DNA of 42,748 bases, taken from positions 354,507 to 397,254 of the forward strand of contig WELB01000028.1 of NCBI GenBank assembly GCA_009602725.1, given 5' to 3'. This document shows, one piece after another, positions 10,343 through 21,673 of this stretch. Origin of the DNA: Spirogloea muscicola. Its lineage: Eukaryota; Streptophyta; Zygnematophyceae; Spirogloeales; Spirogloeaceae. A program made the position numbers and the translations under genes. Numbering within the stretch: the first letter of the stretch is position 1; each line of letters opens with the position of its first letter. The notes below the pieces were generated by a model. It worked only from the letters and a program-made list of their open reading frames with translations, was not told where the DNA came from and did no database searches.

Positions 10343-12243
10343 TTGTGATGTGGTTGTTGGGCCAGGCCTCTTGCTTGTCAGGCAACCGGGACTGCTCAAG
10401 CCAGCATCTGTGAATGCTTCTGCAAAAGTGGGAAGAGTGCCAGGGGTGTCTTTGTCGAGACAACATCGGGATGTCTATGTTGCGCTCTGCTACTTCAGCA
10501 GGTGGGTGTGATCTCACATGTGCACAGCACATGAGTATCCTGATTATGTTTGTTCATCCTGTGGTCATGCTGTCTGGTCGGCCTTCCATCTGTATTAGAG
10601 CGGTAAGCGGTTGACGTGGTTTGTGAGCATGGCCCTCGGTCTTCCTTCCTCATTGTCAGCCTTGAGTTCTTCACCAGTGCGGGCTTGGAGTGATAGCTGT
10701 CTCATGAGCTCTGTGTGGCTCCAATTGAACAGCGGTGTGCAGGATTTTCTATCACCATGCCTCCTTGGACTTGCCACTTACAGCCGTCGCCCTCTTTGAG
10801 GAACCCCTTCAGATTTCACAGCGACACAAGTGTTGGACTTGGCATCAATGTGTGGGATTGCCAATCTGCAGCCACGTGAGAGGAGCCGCAACTGGCTGTC
10901 CAACGCGAAGTCCACCATGAGGTAGGAAGGGGGGCTCTTCCAAGCAAACACTGCCTCTTCCTAGAGAGGCGGTGGCTGAAGAAAGCCAGCCAAGGAAAAT
11001 CAGAGTGCTGGAGCAGGAGCTTGGAAAGAAGGCGGTGTTTCATAAGGGGTGGTGCAGAGAATGAGCCCCAAGTGAACAGACGAGGTCTGAGACAATTGAG
11101 CCCTATTGAAATGGGCAATGACTGTAAGGCTCTCCTAGAATCAACAAGGCTGACTTCACTGAATGCCTTGCCAACAGGAGGAGGGGTGCAAACCACAACA
11201 GCATGCCGTCACAGAGGCACGCTGCCAACAAGGACTGCAAGGTGAATAATTCAGAGGAATCGTACAAGGACACAGCGAGGAGAGAAGTTGACACCAAGCA
11301 ATTGCCCATGGAAATTCATTGTGGTCTTCCTTTAGCCGGTTGCTTTGGCGCTTCTTCCTGAATAAACACACCAAGTCATACGGTTGTATACTGGGGAGCA
11401 CCCTACATAGCAAGCACCTCGACCGGCTGAGAGTGGAAGCCTCTTCATACAAGCACGGACCTCGCCGGCAAGGCACTATATGACACTGATGGGAGAGTTC
11501 GTCAATCCCATTTGGGCTGGCCGTTAGCACCCATCGCCCCCTTATGGCAGACCACCTTCTCTCTTAGCCTGGGGCTCCGGTTATGTAGCCCCATAATTTG
11601 CACCAGCTTTTGCCTGAACGGTGTGTAGGCTTGATTTCGCGTCCCTCTCAAGGAGACTGCTTTCCGGCGGCTAGTCTTTCTGACCTGCTGCTACTTAAGT
11701 AGAGGTTACTAAGTGACTATCATATATGGTTCTTGCTTAGTCATGTCTTTCAACGGTTCTCGGCCCCTTCGCAACTTGTCAATTTCTTCTGGGCTGGCTG
11801 GCTGTTCACAGCCTTTGCCCCCTTTGGGAGAGCCACTTTCTCATCCCATTTCATGCGCACCGTGCTCCGTTTCCCTTTCGTATGAGGGAAGAAGAAGGCG
11901 CGCTGTGCGCATGACATTGAAAGGGAGGCCAATTCTAGCCTTACAAATATCCTGTTAACTGGGTAATGAGCTGGCTAAGGGAGACACTAACAAGAAGAGG
12001 TAGGAAGAGGAAACAGCTTGTCAATGTAAGGCAATGGCTGCAACCCACCGTGCTCGCTCGGCCACATTCTCAGTCTGCCGCACTCTCTGTTTGCCACCGG
12101 CCGGCTTTTTACAGCCCCTTCTTGGTGATTAGGGTTTAGTCCAGGGTTGGGGCCAGGTCGGGCATCACCGGCTAAGCAGCGCCCCCGCCGCCGCCGCCGC
12201 CGCCGGCGTTGCAGCGCAGGCCGNCGGCCGCGGCGGCGGCGGG
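10343..12243. other. Intergenic with R1 and related repeats
   Basis: No gene was found. R1 copies lie at about 10,935-11,010 (-), 11,495-11,650 (+) and 11,755-11,900 (+). The second and third extend into flanking sequence (CTCCGGTTATGTAGCC near 11,575 and TTTCATGCGCACCG near 11,848) that recurs near 37.96-38.07 kb, so the repeat unit is longer than its palindromic core. 11,985-12,240 is the GC-rich leader of the next gene and carries (CCG)n and one N at 12,224. Confidence 0.55.
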
Positions 12244-13660
12244 ATGGGCGGCAGCGGCGGCGGAGGCGTGGTGGAAGTGACGGGCGCGGCCCACTGGGAC
12301 GCGCAGCACGCGCAGGCGCGCCGCGACCGCAAGCTCGTGCGCAGCCCCACTTGCCGCCCCCGCCGCTCCGCAGAGGCCGCCTAGGGTTTAGGGATTGCTG
12401 GCCCGCCGCGAAGCGCCATGGCGTCCGCAGAGTCGTGGGAACCGCGGCCCGCTCAGAGCTGAGCGCACGCCGGGGCCGCGCTGCGGGGCGCAGGTGGTGG
12501 TGGACTTCACGGCGGCGTGGTGCGGGCCGTGCCGGACCATGGCGCCCGTCTTCGCGGAGCTCAGCGCCCGCTACGGTGATGGCGCGCTCTTCCTCAAGGT
12601 CGACGTCGACGCCTGCCCGGTGAGAGCGCCCCGCCCTCACTCCCTGGGCATGGCACTTCGCCACACTGACGCCATACAAGGACCTGCTCTCATGAAGGAG
12701 TAGCAGGCTGTGACCACAGCGTCGCGCTCAGGCAGCTTGGTCTGACGGCTGAGGCACAGTGGAGCTAGTCGTCAGATGCCCCAGACCCAGTCTCTCACTG
12801 AAGCCGTTGAGCACCAGGCAGTTGACATGCGCCACCTTGGTGGGCGCATGCTGGCACAGGACGTCGCGCAGCAGTGCCGCGTGCGCGCCATGCCCACGTT
12901 CCAGGTGTACCGGGACGCGAAGAAGTTGGACGAGGTGGTCGGCGCCGACCGTGCCGGGCTGGAAGCGGCGATCAAGAAGCACTACGCCGCCACCAGCGCC
13001 GCTTTCTCGGGCCAGAGCTACAGCCTTCGGGCCGCCGCGCCAGATCAGGACGAAACTCATACATCCGGTGAGCTTGTGCTCATTAGGTGGGACTAGCCTT
13101 GTACATGTATGATATAGGGCAACTCTTGAGACTAATTTCACCTCAGAAATTGCACGACTGAGAAGGGTTTTGCAATGAGCGTCCAGCCTAGTGACTGGCT
13201 TCATCGAATAACTTCTTTGACATCCTGCAGTGGCTGTTGAATCAGGACTGCATGCGCCATCTGGGTACTGCTGTGCTCAAGTTGATGATACAAGCAATGT
13301 TCAGTGGTGCACTTTATTGATGACTGACCACACTCAAAGTGCGGTTGACATCTGGTAGGGGCCACACAAGCACTGACCCAGTTGCCAGCAGAAGCGACGG
13401 CAGTCTATCGTGGGCCCGATGAGTCGGCACCAACAACATCAATCCAAATCCGGCTTCCGGATGGCTCCCGGCTTCTCGGCAGATTCAACCTGACAGATAC
13501 CATAGCTGGGATTCACAGCTTCATCATGTCATCGCAGCCCAAGCTTGCCTCAAGATTCCAGCTTGAGATACCCTATCCACACAAAGTGCTCGGTGATACA
13601 TCGCAAACCATTGCGGCCTGTGGGCTGGCAAATGCAGCAGTGACAGTGAAATTATTGTAA
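12244..13660 (+). CDS. Thioredoxin-UBX domain fusion protein
   Basis: Exons 12244-12336, 12494-12619, 12860-13067 and 13392-13660 join in frame to give 231 aa. Residues 9-115 are a complete thioredoxin fold: [16 protein letters not shown], then [20 protein letters not shown] with the redox pair Cys41/Cys44, [13 protein letters not shown], and cis-Pro85 in [12 protein letters not shown] linker of about 40 residues follows, then a C-terminal UBX domain (about 153-231): [32 protein letters not shown] and a hydrophobic end. UBX domains normally bind the AAA ATPase p97/CDC48, so by inference a redox-active thioredoxin is tethered to that machinery. There is no signal or transit peptide, so it is probably cytosolic or nuclear. 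The start ATG follows a (CCG)n leader, and the match of residues 9-20 to thioredoxin strand 1 supports it. It converges on the eEF1B-gamma gene. Confidence 0.88.
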
Positions 13661-14129
13661 TAGCAGCTGCCTCTATTCAGTCCAGCTTGTGTGTACATAC
13701 TGCAGTGTCCGCGGCAAATGACTAGCCTCTGTATTTTGCTGCGGAGGTACATACTACAGTTTACGATAGTGATTAACTTCTATATCAGAAGCATGAATAC
13801 AGCTTATCTTAATTCCAGTGGCAAAATCTAGACTCTGTGGATCGTTTCCTGCACTCGACGCGCCCATCAATCCCTTTTCCCCTTTCTCTCCGGTCATGGT
13901 CACAAGCGACCACGATGGAAGATGAGGTGGGATGGCAGTGTAACCTGCTCTTGTTGACCATGTCGTCTACACAAAAACATCCGTAGTTCCACTCCGATCC
14001 AGCTCCTTCCTTTTGCACCTCTTTTGTCGACAAGCTTATACCTTCATATTCTAGAGGTGGATTGAGTAAAGCATTGCGCTGGCCTTGATCAAAATTATGC
14101 TGGTGAATGCTTCCCTGCTCTGCTTTGGT
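13661..14129. other. Shared 3' intergenic region
   Basis: This is the spacer between two convergent genes. It is AT-richer than the exons and should hold both 3' UTRs. No gene or repeat was recognised. Confidence 0.5.
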
Positions 14130-17100
14130 CTACTTAAAGCATTTGGCCTCAAGAAGAGGGAGGCCATGAATCACATTAGGCTCTTCCAGGTACTGGTTGA
14201 CCAGCTCCTTCTGCTCCTCGTTTGTAATGTCCACCTGTTCCTCCAAAACAGGCCAGAGGCAGAGACATCTCACCATTGATCAAGAAGGGCATCAAGAAAC
14301 ACTCAATAGCGAAGATGCTCAGCCTTAGTAGCTTAAGTGCATGTTGGTGAATCAATGGGACAAGATGTGAGACAGGTCCACACAATAGCACAAAACTACA
14401 CAAGCCGTGGAAACATGTTATTTAATTGCTGTTCCATCCTCATAATGTTGTCCGAAATATGGCTTTGTAAGAAGCAGGCCTCACCTTTGTCCACTCGTAC
14501 AACTCGCAGTCATAGCACTCATCCATCACAAAGGGTGGAACTTCAAGACCACGGAACAGCCAAAAGCCCCTGATCTCATATGGCGCCTTGTCGCCAAGAA
14601 TGCAGAGCTTGGCGAAGGCGTATTTGCGGGCCAGATCCATGCGCTGCAAGAATCCGCTGACTTTGTTCATGGTGACAAATGGAACTTGATTTTCATCATT
14701 GTACTTGTAATCGCAGAACCACAGTGAATAGCCAGCTGGGTCATACATTTCCCAGAAGCCTGTAAGAGATTGAGTTCAGAGAATGATAAGTCATACACTA
14801 TGAGAAATACAACTTCCTTGAAGCTGCACTTTGCTGTCCACAGCTGCAAGGTATCATGAATGGTCAACGTCCGTCACAGGTGATGCAACTATTTGCTGGA
14901 ACTCTGTTGACATACAGTGATTGTGATGTCTTCATATAGCAGCACCTGGGAAGTCCACTGGAATCCAAATGTGGAAACTTACCCTTGATGGCAACTTCGC
15001 GAAACTCCTTTGCTTTGGTATTCGAGTACAACCGCTTCCAGGCATCCATGATCATGGGGCTGGGAGGGAGGAGGTCCAAGGGATTTTTGGCCTTCGGTTT
15101 TGGTGCTGCATCCTCTTCATCCATGGATGAGGATGGGGGTGTAGCCGCTGGTGCAGACTCTGTTGGCTTTGCCTCTGCCACAGCCTGCCACATTTATTTG
15201 CAGCACAAGTCATGTATCAAATGAAACCTCTTGGTGTCCTCTACACTTCAGGACCACAACCAGCAGATGTGCTGCTGCACATTACCGGCAAACTTCGATA
15301 TGTGTTTCCTAGAGCCCAGTGTCACCCTGTTTCTTGACTATTTGCCTTAGAGCTCTGGAAGCCAGTCCTATACAACTATATGTGGCCACTCTCGACTGAG
15401 ACCTTACCGCAGCAGCAGCAATGGCTGAAGCTCCAGCTGCACCTGCCTCAGCTGCGCCCTGAGAATCTTCCTGTAAAGTCCCTTGGGCAGATGTAATCGG
15501 CGTTGCAGGTGCAGCCACAGCTTGCTGCACCTTGGCAGCAGGTGGAGATTGCAGAGGCTTTTTTGCCTGCTCAAGGTCGCCAATGACCTTCTTAAAGTTT
15601 GGCTGGTTGATGAGGGTGAAGAAATAGCGCTCGACGTGGGGATACTCTGCCGTAAACTCCTTGGTGCAGGCGTACTTGAAAGGCTGGACGAGATTGCAGA
15701 CCACAATGATATCTGCTAGAGTGACACTGCTTCCGACGAGGTATGTGTTGCTTTCCAAGTGACTGTTGAGGGCTCCCAAGCCCCTCTTGACTGCTGCAAT
15801 TGCGAAGTCCTCTGCCTGCCGGTATTAACACACAGAGGAACTTGATTTTTATTTCATAACTGTGTTGTAAGTGCTTGTGCTATCCTCTGTTTACTTAAAA
15901 GTACAGATATCAACAAAGACTCACAAGAGATTGCACCCTGGAAGAGGTTGATGTGCAGTTTGACCGTAACACGCTCTTACAAGGGCAAGGTAACACAGTC
16001 ATCCGCACCTCTTGGGTCCAGGGTATGTAACCCATCAAGGGGCCAATCCATTGCCTGATGGGGACTTCTATTTCACCGACAGAGAAGTCAATCCACTGCT
16101 CAATATGCGCCTGCAACAATATGTGCCGCCTATCAGCTTGCCAGCACATACAAAGAAAACTGCCCAAGTGCACTGCAGTCATGAAATGCCTTATCAACCT
16201 CTTCACGACGAGGCTTGTTGTACATCATCATCAGCCTCATCATCAGCCTCACAGTAAATCGCATAGATACTCAGATAAATGCATACAACTCTGTCATTCT
16301 CACCATATCAATGAGAGAGGAGCCATAGAGCCCTTTGTCAGCGAGCCTTGAGACTGCAAGCAGGGCAAACACGTCTCGCAGCTGAGAGCCTACTCAGGGT
16401 CATGGAATGCTGTCGTATGTAAATATCAACATGTGTCAATAACATGAGCATTCCAATGATATTCTTCCTGAATGAGCACACTACAGGAAGGACCTTGTGG
16501 TGAGAGGGCCTTGCAGGGGACTCTTGGAGCATAACAGACGCCAACATGTAAGCGGCTATGAGCCTGGAAGTAGCTTCCACATCGTTTTGAAGGTAAGTAG
16601 GCTCAGGATTGGCATACCGTAGCGTGCGATGGCATTGCTTTCAAAAATTGCTCCACTTGGTGTCTCCAGCACTGGTACCTGCAAGCATGGAGACATTTTG
16701 CCTCTTTATCAGTTGGTGTGCAGGCTTCTTTTCCTGTACATGGAACCCAGCGTCCAGGAAGCACTGCTATTTCCAGCTCCATTGAACTCCAAATACCTTG
16801 AACCGGCTCTACCTTTCTTCAGCACAAGCTTGTGACGAGCATCACTGTGCTGGACATGCACAATACAGAGCACAACTTTCGACAGCGGCCCGACGGGTCT
16901 CACCTTCCCAATAGGTGTCAGTTGCTTGATTTTGCTTGACTTGTCAGGGTCCCACTGAGGAACGTCAATCTTGACGCCAACGTACTCCGCTGCTACCAGG
17001 CATTTGTATGCGTTCTTGTTGCTGGGAAAGGTGTGCAGTTTCTGCGAGAGAAAGCGACAGCAGGCGCAGGTGGCAACTTGGATGAGCATAACGTCAGCTA

Positions 17101-17563
17101 GCCTGAGCAAGAGGTGACGAGCACAAGGACTAGGAGGTCATAGGGGCAGGGTTAGGGCATTGTCTGAAGCTATGACCAGTTCTCGTCCTTGCGTAGCGCA
17201 AGGTCGTGCCAGCAATGGTCGACAGTACTGCTAGAACGTCTTTAATAGTCGCCGCCGACAGCCTGCGACACGGAGGCCTCCAGGGGCACAGCTCGCAAGG
17301 CTGACGGACAGGCTGCAGATCTAGACCGCCGACGGAGGCGCAGAGGAAGCGAAGACGACACGAGTGCAATCACATGAACGAAGCTGCAAGAGAGCTCCCG
17401 CGTGGGAAGTCAGCTCCGCCGACGGACACGAGCGGTCCGAGGCCAGCATGCTGCACGAGACGCTGGGCTTCTGGCCGAAGGACCAGGGCTGGGGTCGGCA
17501 GAAGGCGGGCCAACGAGCGCCGCTTTTGGAGTGGCGGAGGGAAGATGTCCTCACCAGAGCCAT
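14130..17563 (-). CDS. Elongation factor 1B gamma subunit
   Basis: This is the structural subunit of the eEF1B complex that recycles eEF1A-GDP during translation elongation. Minus-strand exons: 17563-17555, 17041-16904, 16678-16618, 16353-16304, 16110-16009, 15815-15408, 15184-14983, 14759-14485, 14234-14130; 449 aa with all phases closing. The N-terminal GST-like domain (1-208) contains NKNAYKCLVAAEYVGVKI, PIGK|VPVLETPSGAIFESNAIARY and SRLADKGLYGSSLID. A charged Ala/Pro linker follows (about 208-290). The C-terminal EF1G domain (291-449) begins NPLDLLPPSPMIMDAWKRLYSN and includes FWEMYDPAGYSLWFCDYKYN, GFLQRMDLARKYAFAKL, LFRGLEVPPFVMDECYD and the terminal AKCFK. The first coding exon is only ATG GCT CTG, followed by a 513-bp intron; MAL|KLHTFPSNKNAYK matches the family N-terminus well. 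The 5' leader is a (CCG)n run. Confidence 0.95.
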
Positions 17564-18270
17564 GGCGGCGGCGGCGGCGGCGGCGTCGGCGGCGGCGGCG
17601 GTGGCGGCGCGAGAGCTCTGGCGACAACCTGCAGGGGTGGGTTCTCCACGGGCAGCGATTCCTGGCAGCCACCTGGCTGCCACGGTACCAGGGAGGAGAC
17701 TTGCAAGTGCATTGGAGGAAAATGGATGGCCAAGTGGCCAAGTACACCTGCGAGCACATCTGATGACGGGCATTACCCATTACCCGATTGACGCGCTCAA
17801 AAACCATCGGTCAGCACGTGGAGGTCGCTAAGCAACAATACCGGACGGCAAATTCCAACCCCTTCTGCGACTAACCAGAGCTCGCCCAGCTTCCTGGTGC
17901 AAAGCATGGATTCAAGCGCGCTGCGTGGGGGCGAAGGGGCCGCTGCAGGGACCCGCAGAGGAGCTCGTTCCCCGGGGCATCTCCACAACCCCCGGGGCCT
18001 TAAGCCCCGACGGGGGGCTTTTGGGCCGGAGACGCGCTTAACGTGGCGTTCCCGTTGCGTCGGCGGCACGTTCAGGCCGGCCGCGACCTGATCGCCACGT
18101 TGGTCTCCACGTCGGATCATCGGACCGCCCGGCGATGCCACGTGGGATGACCATGTGGATTTCTTTGTGGCACTAGTCTGGGTGAGGGTCCCCCCTCCCC
18201 GCCCCTCGAGGGCATTTGGTCATCGCCGGCCAGTCCCACTTCCCTCCCGCTTCTCGCCCCGCTGCGCGTC
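17564..18270. promoter_or_regulatory. Divergent promoter region eEF1B-gamma / CSP41b
   Basis: A 707-bp interval lies between two divergently transcribed genes, so both promoters should lie here. It contains the (CGG)n leader of eEF1B-gamma, a LINE 3'-end fragment (17,715-17,925) and a GC-rich block near 17,970-18,080 with short hairpins such as AAGCCCCGACGGGGGGCTT. No TATA box was identified with confidence. Confidence 0.4.
17715..17925 (-). mobile_element. LINE 3'-end fragment, copy D
   Basis: On the minus strand this reads CCATGCTTTGCACCAGGAAG ... GCGACCTCCACGTGCTGACC ... GATGTGCTCGCAGGTGTACTTGGCC, collinear with copies C (3.8-4.0 kb), E (30.8-31.0 kb) and F (36.16-36.39 kb). It sits in the promoter interval between two divergent housekeeping genes. 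Confidence 0.65.
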
Positions 18271-21200
18271 ATGGCGGCCGCTTTGTCGAGCCGCGCCGTC
18301 GCCGCCGCACCGACCGGCATTTCTACCGCGTCCGCCGCGCGCAGGTAAGAGCGAGTCGGCATGGCGACGCTTGCTGGCAACGACGTTGCCACATAGGCAT
18401 ACAATGTGTGTCAGCTCCTGCTGTTTATTGAGCGAGTGCTGCCAGGCCCTGCATTGGCTGTTCCGGAGGCTGCTAACCCTGGTGTAGGATTTCGAGCTTC
18501 ACGAAGCGGGTGGAGCATAGCATCTGGCTGCCACAGGGGATCACAGTGCTAATCCTGGAAATGCTTGCACTGAAGCGAGAGGAAACATTGCCGCTTTCTC
18601 GGCTGCCGTGCTAATAGAAGCAATTGAACGTGAAGAGTTGTCCTCAGTAACGTGATCTTGATCTGTAATCGCATTTGTAGTGCATGCTTATCTACAGGGC
18701 CAGCTCCTCAAAGGAGGCGGCGCTATGCATTGCATGCCCTAAGTCCATCACATATTCTGGTCTTCGCCGTGATGAGCTGGTTATAGCAACTCTTGAGCAG
18801 TCGCATTTGAGAAGCCAGGTATGCTAGTCATCAGGCCACACGATGCACTCCAGCTACCTTGTGTCTGTCATGCAAAGATATTACCAGGGCTGTCAGGAGG
18901 GGCCCCCTGTAGATTCGTCTAGACCTTTCTAGTCACTGAAGTGGTCCTTGCTTTCCAAGATTTGGTATAAGTGATCGTTTTGCGTCGCTACTTTTGCCAA
19001 CACCATGTGAAAGCAGCTCCGACGAGTGTAGTCCCTATTCGATCGAGAATTGTCTCTTGTGCCTCGATTATAAGTCTCAAGCCCCATAGCAGGTAGCATG
19101 AGGACTTACCTTGACTTCAATGCAGGTGAGGAGAGCTGTCTGGCGGCCAAGCCAGCAGGCCACAAAGTCATCAGTTGTCGTCACTGCAGCAGCCAGTGCT
19201 CCAAAGAAGATACTGATGCTTGGAGGCACGCGTTTCATTGGCCTCTACCTGGCACGCTTGCTTGTCAAGGATGGTCATGAGGTGCGAATGGCCTCCTCAC
19301 AGAGTTTCACAGACGCCGCCAATAAGCAGCAGCTTTATGAAGCGCAGGTCCATGTGGAATACTTCTTGTGACAGCAACTCAATGCAACGTGCATCTTTCG
19401 GTTGTAGGTTACTTTGTTCACAAGAGGGAAGAGCCCAATCACACAGCAGATTCCTGGGGAATCGGATGAGGAATATGCAGATTACTCCTCCAAGGTGGTT
19501 AAGAGCATTCTCAACTGCTTGAAGGGGCAGTCCCTTGAGCAAGCTTGCGCTTACTTTTGCATCTCTCTGAAGACATTTCTGCTCGTGTTGGCACAGGTTT
19601 GCTTTGAGACCCTGGGCTGAAGGCAGTTTAGTCAAGCTGGCCCTCCGCAGACAAGGATGCCCGTTCTCATTCTTGAACCAACCCGTTGTGCAGGTGAAGC
19701 ATCTCAAGGGCGATAGGGGTGATCCAGAGGCGGTAAAGAGCGCCCTTGAAGGCACAGGCTTCCAGGTTGTGTATGACATCAATGGTGAGCCCCCTGCAGC
19801 TTTTCCAAGATTTTGATATGATGAACTTCAACCTCCTTCTTTGTGATCACTTCAAGGACTGCCTACATTTGATGACTGCAGCTCCTCGGCGTGAACATAA
19901 AATGGCATTGTCTTGTGCTTGCAGGACGAGAAGCAACTGATTTAGAGCCTGTCCTGGATGCTTTGCCAAACCTTGAGCAGTGAGTATTGTTGAGATAGTA
20001 CTGTTTTGAGATCCTTACACTTGAAGATAGTCATTGCAACAAATTTCCTCCATAAGTACCACAACAAGCCTACCTCAAAGAGAACGTCAAACTGCCATGG
20101 AGTTGTCGATGCTGACGTATTGCCTTACACCTCAAGAGGACACACTGTTTCCAGTCATCACAGCCCCTGATGCTTTTCATGTTGGCCACCATATGCAGCT
20201 ACATATTCTGCTCATCTGCTGGAGTCTATCTGAAGACAGACCAGCTTCCCCATCGGGAGGTCCGTGTGGCGCTGACCTTAGTTGGAGATTGAAAGTGAGG
20301 CTGCATCATTTGCAGCAATTATATCAGACGGATAGTCAAGAAAATGGCGCCAAAGATTATCTGATCCCGGTTGCATATCTGGAATTTTGAAGCTCATTCG
20401 GGCAATCTGTTTGTTCATTGTCCAGCAAGACGCTGTTGATCCAAAGAGTCGACATAAGGGCAAGCTGGACACAGAGGCAATGCTGCAGTCACGGGGGGTT
20501 GCCTTCACCTCAGTCCGCCCGGTTTACATCTATGGCCCGCTCAACTACAACCCCGTGGAGGAGTGGTTCTTCCAGCGCTTGGCTGCAGGCAGACCTATCC
20601 CAGTACCAAATTCTGGATTGCAGATTACACAGCTTGGTCATGTCAAGGTAAGGAACAGCTGGGGTACTCTGCCTCGTTACCTCTGTAGCTTCACTGCCTC
20701 AGCATCCTCCTTCCTCTTGGACGCAAGACAATGATGAGCCTTATGCTTTCAGACTGATGGCTAGTCTAAGGTGACTGAACGCCAATCTGGTGAAGCAGTG
20801 CCTGTCATGAACAGCCATGGATATCATCGGCTTGCTTAATTTTACAGATTGGCACAATAGGATGCCCTTCATCAGATCATCTCTTCACAAAGTGCCACGC
20901 AGCATGTCTTGCACAGGATTTGGCCGTTGCCTTCGTTAAGATCCTTGGTAACGAGAAGGCCATTGGACAGATCTACAACATTTCTGGTCCTAAGTATGTG
21001 ACCTTTGACGGCATTGCCAAGGCTTGTGCCAAGGTAACTGTTAGCTAGATCACGTCAGTATTGTGGGTCACTATGTCTTGAAGAGACAACTGAGCTTAGC
21101 AACCATCTGAGCTTGCGAGAAGGATTCTGCGGACAAGCCTCTATACCCGCTACAATTTGCTGATGCCATGTCCTTACTTCATGTAGGCGGGCGGCTTTCC

Positions 21201-21673
21201 GGCACCAGAGATCATCCACTACAACCCAAAGGAGTTCGACTTTGGCAAGAAGAAGGGTTTCCCGCTGCGAGACCAGGTCAGCTCCTCGTGCAGATCCTTG
21301 TGCCACATGCTAATGACTCAATGCAAGCACACAGGCTGGAAACCTCTTGCTGCCATAGGAACCTCCTCTGGTGCACCATGGGAGGTTCCTACGTGCAAAG
21401 AGCTCTTTGACAAGCGTTTACTGAGTCAGCATCAGCTCAGCATGCATGCTTGCTGCGTGTCAACGGCCTGTATTCCTTTTGCAGCACTTCTTTGCCTCAA
21501 ATGAGAAGGCCGAGAAGGAGCTTGGTTGGAAGCCCGAATTTGATCTTGTGGAAGGCCTTACAGACTCTTACAACCATGACTTTGGGAGGGGCACTTTCCG
21601 CAAGGAGGCAGACTTTAGTACTGATGACATGATACTCGAGAAAGTGGGCGTTAAGGTCCCTGTTTCTGCTTGA
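18271..21673 (+). CDS. CSP41B: Chloroplast RNA-binding protein CSP41b
   Basis: This is an atypical short-chain dehydrogenase-like protein of the chloroplast. The family binds and stabilises plastid rRNA and mRNAs and has been described as an endoribonuclease. Exons: 18271-18344, 18698-18818, 19126-19281, 19408-19494, 19694-19784, 19925-19979, 20199-20259, 20426-20647, 20917-21033, 21187-21276, 21485-21673; 420 aa, phases consistent. Residues 1-85 look like a transit peptide (MAAALSSRAVAAAPTG..., cleavage perhaps near VVVTAAAS). The Rossmann fingerprint GGTRFIG is at 98-104. Further family signatures are FTRGKSPITQQIPGESDEEYADYSSK, VVYDINGREATDLEPVL, CSSAGVYLKTDQLPH, DAVDPKSRHKGKLDTE, YIYGPLNYNPVEEWFFQRL, GFPAPEIIHYNPKEFDFGKK and GWKPEFDLVEGLTDSYN. 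It is about 40 residues longer than the land-plant protein, mostly in the transit peptide. Exon 2 was inferred because joining exon 1 directly to exon 3 gives a stop. Confidence 0.94.

Noticed and set aside
17985-18030. Bacterial-type terminator (AAGCCCCGACGGGGGGCTTTT)
   Set aside because: The surrounding genes are spliced eukaryotic genes; the hairpin is in a GC-rich promoter interval and has no matching upstream bacterial gene.
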